This document shows, in pieces, positions 1-64,000 of a stretch of DNA of 64,000 nt. The notes under the pieces were generated by a model. It was not told the DNA's origin, ran no database searches, and saw only the letters and a list, made by a program, of their open reading frames with translations. Origin of the DNA: Zeus faber (Eukaryota; Chordata; Actinopteri; Zeiformes; Zeidae). A program made the position numbers and the translations under genes. The stretch is from contig OY482847.1 in the NCBI GenBank assembly GCA_960531495.1, positions 15,045,687 through 15,109,686 of the forward strand, read 5' to 3'. Position 1 is the stretch's first letter, and the number at the start of each line of letters is the position of its first letter.

Positions 1-44459
<44,459 letters not shown>

Positions 44460-44542
44460 ACGCGGGCGTAATAGGGCGGAGGCCGGGAGGTGGAATGGTT
44501 TCGAGTGCAAAAGAAGACCCCCGCCAAATAATTGCAATGTCC

Positions 44543-44709
44543 AATAAAATGCTCCCATCATGGTTACAGCTCTTGCTCCAAGACAAGCCAAACGCACAGA
44601 TGAAGAGTTAGATGGAAGGATACCCGCCTCTTTATTTCAGAGAGACTTTAGCGTGAGGGGAGAGAAAGACAAATTCTTTGAAACAGAGGAGGGTGTTAAG
44701 TGGAATAAA
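44543..44709 (+). terminator. Candidate kif26b polyadenylation signals
   Basis: AATAAA occurs at 44543-44548, 84 bases after the stop, and again at 44704-44709. A further one lies at 46926-46931. Sequence alone cannot say which is used. Confidence 0.35.
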
Positions 44710-47438
44710 CGTGTCATTATGTCCCATCACTTTGGAAAAGCACTTTCAAGTGTCTAGTTGTGAGGGATTCCTTGTAAATACGTGTGCCGCCTAAAGAACG
44801 GGGCCTGGTATTGTTGCTGAGTAAAAAAAAAAAAAAGAAGAAGAAAATGGCCGACGGAGAGACAAAGGAAAGACATTCAAATAACCTGGTTGTTGGAAGA
44901 CAAGTGCCTTGTGAACAATATAACAATATCGAGATCAATTCTCTTGTATTTGTGTAAATACTGTTTGGTGCTATTGTGAGCGTTGTGACAAAATTAACCA
45001 CATAAACATCCCGTGTCCTTGAACAGTCATTGTATTTACAACTCTAAATTTGAAGTCTGGCGGGACATGTCTTCTCTCCCATACGTTGTGGTGTAATAAG
45101 CCCAGGCGCCAATGCAAAAGTCAAAATTCACAGAATGTTGGCCCCGAACAAAACCAACAAATAACAGCCAAACCTTAGGCGACGGCATGCATTACAACAC
45201 ACTCCATGAGAAGAGAACATGGTGCAGGTTGCAAGGACCAAATACTTCACTTTAAATGCCTAGATATTCGTTATGGGTTTTTTTGGGGTTTTTTTCCAGG
45301 ACATCAGGGTCAACGGTGTTTAGGGGGAAAAACAAGGTGTATCTTGTTCCTTGTGCCGTTCTTTCTACTGTTAAATCAACACAGGAGCAGAGAACCTTTG
45401 AAACCTTTAAAGCGCCGCGGCTGTTAATTGACATGCATTGACTGACTTGTCGACTGTCTGGACTGGCTGTTTTTCCAGTTCTTTATATCTGTGTTGTTCT
45501 TACGCTCGTCGAAAAGAAACTGAATGGCCTGTCAACGTGCGTGTTTAAAATGATGGAGTTCATCATTTCCATTTGAGCACAATGGGACCACGGAGGGATC
45601 ATGCGTCTCATTAGGACGGAGGCAGCGGGCGAAACAAGAGATTTACCTGTAAATTCGTTGCGAGCTGAAATGCCGAGCCGCCCAGAGATAAATCAGAATA
45701 ATTACAGAAGTTAAATTATCGGTGTAGTGCTCGTGTGCTTGGAACATATAAGTGAACTTGGTGTATGAGGAAAGTGTTTGGGTGACTAAACTTGGGACAA
45801 CTTTTTATATTTCAAGTCATTTCATGAGAGAGAACCAAACTTTAGAGAGGGGCGAGACAGTAGCAAAGTCACTATTGGAATAGGTTAAGAGGTGGAAAAA
45901 AAGCGAAGCTTATATGAGTAAGTTGATAAAGAACAATGAAAGAGAGGGACAGAATAAGAAAAATGACCAAAATAAGAGGTATGCATCTCTGCCTGGTTTC
46001 ATTGTTTGGCTCTTTGGTGAGATCTGTTAATATTGTTATACGGTGCTTGAGACGTTTATGATCTAAGTGTTTGTACAAATATAAATATACGATAATGTCT
46101 GTTCCACTAAGAAGTCAATAACCTTTCATATGCTTTTTTTAAACATTCATCATCATCATGATTAATCAAGGTAACCATCGTCACATTACTTTGAATGTTC
46201 TTTGCCTGTTAAGCAGACGCAATTCTGGGAGGTTGTGTAAAAAACATCGACATTGCAGGAAGGAATGACATTTGTTTCCCTCGTGATTCACCAAAAGCGT
46301 CTTTGTGCCAAATTCAACTCCGCTAAAGGTCGACGAGATAAAATGGTAGAAATAGCACATCCATGCATTTTCAATTCCTTTTATAACTTGTAGAGGAAAC
46401 TTAAAATGTTGCTCCCCTAATTGAAGGAATTAGATGCTATACTCACTCGGTCCTGTGATATCACTGACTCCTCGCCTTCCCCACAGTTCACTGCTAGTCC
46501 AAAATACGTTTATTTTTATTTATTGAAACTCGAGAGGCTTAGTCATACAGTGTTCCTTTGTTGTTCTGAACACAACTTATGATCTAAAAAAATGATTACT
46601 ATGCATTTACAAAAATTGTAGAGAGGAAAAGGAACTGTACATATGCCAAGTCCATGTCATATATAAATGAATATATATATATACACACAGTAAATATATA
46701 TGTATACACATGTCATATATAATCATTTGTTTCTTTTCAAAATGTTTTGTTTATTTTATTTGCTCTGGTTCATCTTTAATATTTTAGCGAGTCTGGGGTT
46801 TCCAAAACATTCGCCTTCGTTAAAATATAATGCAATAGCAAGGAAGAATGATACAGGTAAAACCAATGAACCCAGTCAACATAACAGTGGCTAATGGTCC
46901 TTTTTAAAGTGTATGTATCAGGAACAATAAATATTAAAGATTTAAACATTTTGCAATTGAATGCAATTACATTCTACCGTGTTAACTGCAGGATGGATTA
47001 GAGGGAATCAGAAGGTTTAGCTGTAGATGTTTTTGGAGCCCCAGCCCCTGAGTGTGAGGCTGACCAGTTACCTTTCCCAGACTTGGAGATACTACGTGTA
47101 GGGTCCTACTCCTGATAAATCACTGCCAAATATACTTGGACAGCACTTTATGGTTCTAGCAATAATTTGCAAGAATTCCCAATGTATTGGAGGCACTGCG
47201 TAGCTCAACCTGTCTAACATGGAAATTATGTGGAATTGAATTATACATAAACGTTCTTTACTTTTTGCAGATGGGATATTGAGATTCTTAAAGAGCAAAG
47301 AACATTGTCAAAAGCAATACACCAATGATTGTAATTTTTCATGTGAGCTATGGCAGTGACATAGTGAATTATAATGTGCTGTCTGAAAATCCTGCACGTA
47401 GCACCTTTAAGCTCTAAAGTAGACTTGGGTGACTAAAT

Positions 47439-47643
47439 GATAGGTTGGCCAGCCTTATTCAAATGTTGGTTTCCATCATTTATAACTATAACTTTCAATA
47501 GAGATTCAACATTTTAGTCTCAGTGGTACGTTTCTCAATAGTAAAGCACTCTGCAAGGTTCTGTTCTAAACAGTTATAAATGATGGGAAAGAATATTTTA
47601 ATAAAGGCCTGGGGTAAAAAAAAAAAATAGCAAACCTATCCTT
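47439..47643. mobile_element. Short hairpin MITE-like element
   Basis: The left arm runs from GATAGGTTGG (47439) through CCATCATTTATAACT (47473-47487). It is mirrored by AGTTATAAATGATGGG (47572-47587) running to CAAACCTATC (ending 47640). The inverted arms are about 45-50 bp and imperfect, and a poly(A) run lies in the right arm. No coding capacity is seen, and the superfamily is unknown. Confidence 0.55.
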
Positions 47644-48499
47644 TAAAGTTAGGAGTGGACTATGTTTTCCAAAAACATGTTCAGCACCAATATGCTCCCT
47701 CCTCCCTAGTCCAGCATTACTTTTACGTCAATTGGAAGAGAAATTAACAAGCATTGATAAATAGAATTACATCTGAGTGAAGGGTCAGTGTGACGTCAGT
47801 CTACCTGTGGCCTCCATGGAGGATCCAACCTGCACACAAAGAATTGCATCGGCCTATAAAAGCAACGATGCAATCCTTCGTGTTCTGCCCTGCGGGGTGT
47901 TTGCATGTTTTTGGGGAAAGTTGGCCTCGAGTTGTTGTGTGTTGAGAGAAATGTAGAAAAAAGGGATGTAAATAAAGGAATGTATTAAAGGAAATCTGTC
48001 ATTCGAGTCATCGTTCTTACATGGGCCGGCCAAACACGACACATCCACAGTAAATGTTGCAAGTATGTACAGATGTTGCGCCGGCTTCACCGGGTTAGAA
48101 CTGAGCTTCGGTTGAACAGCTTGGTTGGTTCCCAGCAACATCTGGAGCATTAAGCTGGAGAGGGTGACATAACTTAGTAGTAAAATCATTGGAAAACAGG
48201 AAAGGACCATAAGGCTGCTTGACGAGGAGCGCACAATCGAGGAAGATAAATGCATGAGGAATCTTCCAACACATCCCTTAAATTTGAGAGTCCACCATCA
48301 GTGCAAGGGTCTTTATCAGCACAGCCTCCCTTTGTCCACAGATATCACCCTGTCGCCATCTACTCACATAATACGCTTCACAAACCTGACTGAATATCAC
48401 CCAAAATGAGGGATCAATAAAAGGAGATCCAATTTCGATGCTTGGACCAACATTTCGGAAGTGTCCAAGGGAGAAATATCAGGAGTGCATCGCAAAATC

Positions 48500-48940
48500 A
48501 TTCAATTTCTAAAGCACAGTCAAAAACAAGCTGCACTGACCAAAGTGCTGCACAGTTTCAGCCAATGAATTAAAATAAGCCGGTCAGCAAAGATATGAAA
48601 GATGAGGACCAACACAGCACAATAAACAAAGACAAAGCACCACGATGGGCAGACCTTAATCTATTCCAAAAAGCCCGGAAGGATGGATGGGTTTTTCAAC
48701 CGTGATTTCAAAAAGTCGATAGAGGAAGGAAGACCCAGAGGGGGTAAACTCTTCCATATCTTTGGAGCCACAACGGAAAAAGCACGATCACCCTTTGGTT
48801 TCAACCGCGCCTGAGGGGCAACTGCATCTAGCGAGAGGACTGAAGTGTATAAGAAGTAGAACAGAGTTACATACAGTATGCCACCAGTATGAAATATGTC
48901 CACCCGCTGGCCAGTTGCCAGCCGAAACGTATCGTACACA
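48500..48940 (-). mobile_element. L2-type LINE 3' fragment
   Basis: Minus-strand translation near 48680-48830 gives R-L-K-P-K-G-D-R-A-F-S-V-V-A-P-K-I-W then K-S-L-P and I-D-F-L-K-S-R-L-K, the extreme C-terminus typical of fish L2/CR1-like reverse transcriptases. Downstream on the minus strand the 3' UTR reads GCACTTTGGTCAGTGCAGCT and GACTGTGCTTTAGAAATTGA, as in L2 tails. It is 5' truncated. Confidence 0.75.
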
Positions 48941-51900
48941 AATCAAAGAAGTGTTTATGAATATGCATGGTACCACTTTTGTGACGCCTCAACACTGTGT
49001 ACATGCGTTGATAATAATATTGATCTGTGATAGCCCTCAAAGCATTTCACTTTAACCCACGGGAAAGCAGACCTTGTAATGCGCACACATGCGTATGTAA
49101 ATAACCCAAAATACAGGAAGTGGTGGTGTTTACCAAGCAGCAGACAAAGGCACCAAGGTTCTGCATCAGTGGATGTACATGCTTATTGACACGTAGCTTT
49201 GCTGAAGGCACCTACGTTGATTTGCAGCAACGCTGTATTTATCAACGCCTTCACCTTAATTTGTTCTGGCATCCATCTTAAAGCGGACGGTCTGGTTGAC
49301 CTGTGTGAAAGAAATTCTTCCGCAAAGATCAGTGAGGTTAATCTGCCCGCTACAAGAAAACAACAACCGAGAATATTCAAGATATTTATTCTGCAGAATA
49401 AAGAGAAAGATTCAGAACTGCTCCAAAGCAGCGCTCTGATCAATCTGATAGCATTTCAGCAGGCTTTATACAAAAAAAACAGGGTGTGGCTTGGGTCAGA
49501 GGTCACTAACAAGTCTGTGCCCCCCCAACTGTTTCCTTGGGTGCCACCCTCAGACAGTGAAATTCACAGGTACTTGCAAACTTGACCAGGCAGACGTGGA
49601 TTACAATCCCTTACAATGCACCTCTAGGCTCCCCTGTTGAGTTTCTTCATCTCCATAGAAGGTAAACAGAGCCAAATGTGATCTAATTCTTTCATGTTAG
49701 AATTGACATTGTAGGGATCAAAAACATTTGTCTTTACATAAACTCTGGGGGGTTCCTGAGGAAACAGAGACCAATGTTTTAAAACCCCCCTCTGGAGGTA
49801 GAGGCCTTTGTCCTCATTCAAAATAGTTGATCGTATGCATTTCTCTCTCACACCTGGCATCACCTTAACACAACAACGATGCTTTTCTGCCGCAACAGCC
49901 AATGCAAAGGCTATTAATTGCCCAAAAAACACCCGAAAAATTGGAAAAGGAAATGGAGACAGTTTCTAAATGACTAATAGAGTGTTAGAAGCATAAAAGG
50001 TGTGTGTGGCATTTCCCTTGCCACACACCACCCAAGCGGCTTTTCCCGGGCTCAGAGACCGAGACAGGCGATGATGTTGAAGACAAACCGTTTTGTTGAA
50101 GTGGCAAGACGTAACAAGCCGGGAGCAGACGGAACGTTGTCCTGACAAAGGGTCCCTCTCGTGCATGCGTGGGGGATGGGTGATTTAACCCGGTCTCATC
50201 GATTGCTCTGATGAGCAACGGCTGCACAGCCACCCCTGATCCCGGGCCCAATCAACTACATCCAAGACAGGCGGGGCTGCTTAAATCACACCGCCCCCAT
50301 CGCCACAGCGTGAATTGAGTCATTTAAGCCTTTATCTGAATGAAGCTCAAATTGAACTTCGTGCAGATCTTGGATTTCTGATCACGGGTGGTTTTACTCA
50401 TTCCTTTCTGCCTGTGTAAAGTTTAGAGTTTGTCGCATCACTACCCAATATGGTTTATTTTACAGCAACTATTTCACATAAAAGAGGGAGGGAGGGAGGG
50501 AGAGAGAGAGAGAGGGAGGGAGAGAGAGCATGGACTGCCAGCAGCACGTTTCGCTGGGTTGACCCTGAAGCATGCTGTGAACACCCACACGCTGAGCAAA
50601 AATTGTAAGAGCGATAGAGAAGAAAGGAAATGAAGGAATGATAGAGAAGAGGGAGAGGAGAGAGAGAAGTGACAACATGAGGGAAATGGATAGAATATAG
50701 TGTGTGCGTGTGTGAGAAAGAGGGAGAGAGGGAGCTGAGATGAGGAAACGTGAAGGAATAAGAACTAAAAAGCTGAGGGTTGGTAGAGGAAAATACAGAT
50801 AATAGAAAAGGGACAGAACAGGAGAAGAGGGGAGAAAGATAATAGCAGGGGACAATAGAGGTTAAAGGAGGGAGAGAGGGAAGACAAAGGTGAGGGAATA
50901 GGGAGGAAAGTAAAAAATAACAAAGATAGAGAAGGGTAGAAGAGTTTCCTCTTCTACCCTTCGCAGAGTGAAAATTGACACCTGAATCAAGAGAAAAGTG
51001 GACAGGGTGCTGGAATATCATCTATAATCAGCCTACATCTATGAGAATGCTGAAAATAGAAATATGATCTATTTCAAGATCAAAATGAGACAGAATACAA
51101 TAGCAGTAGATTAGAATGAAATTGGGGATTTAAACACATGAATAACCACTAAGAGCTGCCGGTGTGCTTTTAGCCGGTGAAATCAGCCTGATTTTCCGCC
51201 ACACCAGTTCTGTCAGAACCCAGACTAAACGCACCTGAGAGGATGTCGCCAAAAGTAATGACAAAGAAAACGCCAATTCTGTGTCAGCACTGTGGGGAGC
51301 CAGAGGAGGTTGACAGGTTGTCGGGACGTCAACGTTCCCAGTCTTCACCCCTTTACCTCTTTCATCTGCACTCCTCCTCCTCCTCTCCTCTTTGTTCTGC
51401 CACGGCCGCTCGCCGCTCCCCGAGTGCGTCCGGGGTGTATTACGTCCGGCGGCGACTCCTCGTTTGAACGGTCCATCGCTGTGTTTTAAAAGAGGGGAGG
51501 GCAGGGGGGAGACGCGAGGGGGGTACGAGGGGGAGACGCGAGGGGGGTACGAGGGGGAAAGAGCTTCTCATTTCCCCAACCTGAGTGAAATGATAATCCC
51601 AGCCACACCTGGTACAATGGAAACCCTCCCGGGTCATTCCAGCATGTTCCACTTCCAGGTGTGAAGAAGCGGCGGCTGACGTGAACGGTGATCAGATACA
51701 GAGCCGAAAAAGAAGAGTGGAGGCGCTCTCTTTTTGCGAAAGGGGGTTTTCGCCCTTATCAGCGGCGAGGGCTGAGGAGGAAGAAGAGAAGGAGAGATAT
51801 GAGGAGCAGGAGTGGAAGGAGAGGTGGAAGGTGGAATATGTTTTAAAATTAAACGGAAATGTGAAAGACTTAAGGAGGTGCGGTGTGTGAAGGAATAGGA

Positions 51901-52981
51901 GGGGGGTGAATTTACTAGGGATGGGAATGGAGGGAGAAAGAGGGAGGGAATGATAGCGATATGGTAAATCTGCATAAATGGGACGCAGGTAAAAAAGACG
52001 AGAGAGAAAGAGAAAGAGAGAGCGCTGGTGAAGCCATAGTGGATCTGATGGCTGTTATGAGACGAGAGAAGAGCAATGAAGGGAGGGAGAGAGAAAGCGA
52101 CAGAACCAATGGAGTGAGTAATGGGGGTTATGAAAGCCGTATTGGACGGCGGAATTGTCTTTTTTTTTTTTTCCCCTTCCCCTGCACGAGCCATTCCGCT
52201 CACTCGTGTCGTTTCTGCACTATTCCTTTCACTCCTCACATCCATTTGATTCAATCTCCTCGACCTACCGTTAACGGACGCCTTTTTCCCTCGCCTTTTT
52301 ATTTATAACACACCATAGTTGTATTGCACCCTTGTGGTGGCTTTGTAGAACATTTGACTGGATCCTTAACTTGATAGAAGACCATGAGTCCAAGTTAGTG
52401 GTAAAATAGAGAATCAGTATACGGTTATATTGGGGAGGGAGGGGCTACATAGTCAAATATTCTACAGAACTTCCACATTGCCTTAAAGAACTATAACAGT
52501 GTCAAATTGAGCTCAAGCGTTTACTAGTCGGCACACACTTTTTACATGACATCACGTTTTTGTCAAAAGGTACTGAAGCTGTATTTTTTATTAGGTTGTT
52601 AACGTTATTGTCAGTCTAAAAATGTGAGCTGAGGTCACGTATAATCTGTGTGCTGACTAGTAGATGGTCTGAAATTCAATTTGTCACCGACCGGTAAGGT
52701 CTTTAGCGCAGGACAGAGACAGAAAAAATGAAGCTCATCCATATCTACAGAACGTGGGGAGGAAACGGTTTAAATAACTGCAAAACCCCTTAACCACAGA
52801 GGAATCACTGCTAACCCTGCAAAACCAGGGTGCCCGCTAGGGTTTCTCACACTCACACACACAGACACACACACACACAGTTTGTTGTCTCAGAGGAAAT
52901 GCTGTCATCAGTTATAGCAAAGGAGAGGACTTTGGGATTAACATGGGAAGCGCATGTCAAAAGCCAAACAACGACATTGTG

Positions 52982-53021
<40 letters not shown>

Positions 53022-53242
53022 CCACACACACACACAAACTCAGTGGGTTTAACAGGACAAGGGCGTGCACACACACATACACACACCTTCTCTCTCCCGT
53101 CTCATATACTAGGCTTAACTTATGTGTATGAGAAATTCACACTGACACACCTACATGATAACAAGGATTATCATAGGAAGTGTGTGTGAAGAGATGCACA
53201 GAGTAGAGATGGACAATTTGATAACTCTACTTTACTAAACCA

Positions 53243-53261
53243 ACACGCACACGCACGCGCA

Positions 53262-53332
<71 letters not shown>
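53243..53332. repeat. (CA)n microsatellite
   Basis: A CA tract with an initial CACGCACGCG stretch. Confidence 0.9.
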
Positions 53333-53333
<1 letters not shown>

Positions 53334-53500
53334 ACTATGTGAGTTATGGATTTCATCCAACTCTAAGCAGCAGCATACAATACAGCTGAGCCGGCAGAAC
53401 TACACGTGCACCACAAAACAATACGAGGGTGAAACCAGGCACTACAAGAGTTGTCATACCTCGTAAAGCTCCTCGTTTAAAAGACAAACTACAAACAGTT

Positions 53501-53598
53501 TTTATTGTTGATTGTGATATTGCGCTGTACAGATTGCAAAAGAAGGTAGCATGCACATGAACAGTGCTGTGTTTTTTTTTCATTCCTCCATTTTTATT
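53501..53598 (-). terminator. Candidate smyd3 polyadenylation signals
   Basis: On the minus strand AATAAA occurs at 53598-53593 and 53506-53501, about 360 and 450 bases after the smyd3 stop. The position is plausible; use is not shown. Confidence 0.35.
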
Positions 53599-53954
53599 CT
53601 TTATGTCAGATATTATTCTGAAATGCAAAAAAACAAAAATACCAAATATCAAAACCAAAAGTTTGAAATTTGTTCATTTTGACATTTTATATTGAAAGAG
53701 GCAAAAATAACCTATTTTGAATAAGAAGGGTTTTTTTACATGTCTCCGATAAGACTCAGCAGAACCATTCTGGAACTGGTCTGGAAACAACTTAATAAAT
53801 CCTTAACAAGTAAAAGCCGGACAACAGTAAACATCTCACATTGACTTTACTTCGATGTGTTCTGCCGGTTTCCAGTGAAAAACATGGAAAGCCCAAAAGG
53901 TTCCGAAACAAAGGCTGCTTTGGGCCATTGTCAGAGTGCTGGGCCATCGCTAGG

Positions 53955-64000
<10,046 letters not shown>

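Larger units (their letters stand above)
44460..53954. other. Intergenic gap plus UTRs between convergent kif26b and smyd3
   Basis: This 9.5 kb gap contains mostly unique AT-rich sequence (44760-47430), a hairpin MITE (47439-47643), an L2-type LINE end (48500-48940), purine-rich tracts at 50480-50940 and 51770-52090, a short tandem near 51505-51556 and CA tracts near 52850-53080 and 53243-53332. Both 3' UTRs must lie here. Open frames of 60-200 codons are compositionally simple and not supported. Confidence 0.7.

Noticed and set aside
49199-49585. 128-codon plus-strand open frame in the intergenic gap
   Set aside because: No recognised domain, no splice partners, and its complement is also open. 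More likely chance or old repeat.
50455-51021. 188-codon minus-strand open frame, and a 206-codon one at 51634-52254
   Set aside because: Ser/Leu/Pro/Phe composition comes from purine-rich plus-strand DNA; no conserved motif seen.

Overview
This is vertebrate, almost certainly ray-finned (teleost) fish, genomic DNA. It is split-gene sequence with GT-AG introns, very dense (CA)n/(TG)n, (AT)n, (GA)n and (ATCT)n microsatellites, Tc1/mariner-type transposon copies, hAT-type and TTAA-type MITEs, an L2-type LINE fragment and a tRNA-derived SINE. Protein matches below are from memory of the human families, not from a database search.

Gene 1 (+ strand, 1 to 44459) is the 3' four-fifths or so of kif26b, a kinesin-11 family gene. 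I can join 25 exons in one open frame (5815 nt, 1937 residues plus stop). The first lies at the left edge, so the start codon and N-terminus are outside the window. Order: a linker ending [11 protein letters not shown], a degenerate motor domain (exons e3-e9), the serine-rich tail (e10-e22), and a C-terminal segment with a coiled coil ending in SSRRR (e23-e25). Every junction was checked for phase and splice dinucleotides.

Gene 2 (- strand, 53955 to beyond 64000) is the 3' end of smyd3, a SET-MYND lysine methyltransferase. Four exons encode the C-terminal TPR-like helical domain. The SET and MYND parts are beyond the right edge. The two genes converge tail to tail across about 9.5 kb, the same arrangement as KIF26B and SMYD3 on human 1q44. 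This supports KIF26B rather than its paralogue KIF26A.

Introns and the intergenic gap are mostly repeats. Intron 1 has a degenerate transposase fragment, a TTAA-flanked MITE and an internally deleted Tc1-like copy. Intron 2 has a hAT-type MITE and many CA/TG tracts. Intron 4 has a Tc1-type relic. Intron 8 has about 1.1 kb of polypurine sequence and a near full-length Tc1-like element. Intron 22 has a Tc1-like copy split by a hAT-type insertion, and a SINE. The intergenic gap has a hairpin MITE and an L2-type LINE end.

Most worth a second look: the kif26b tail, which I recall as largely one very large exon in mammals, is cut here by six short introns; a transposon copy carries a perfect 38-bp inverted duplication that looks like a template-switch event; complementary (TG)n and (CA)n tracts tightly bracket the two exons that open the motor domain; and there is a perfect 58-bp palindrome near the left end. 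I found no convincing new multi-gene system.
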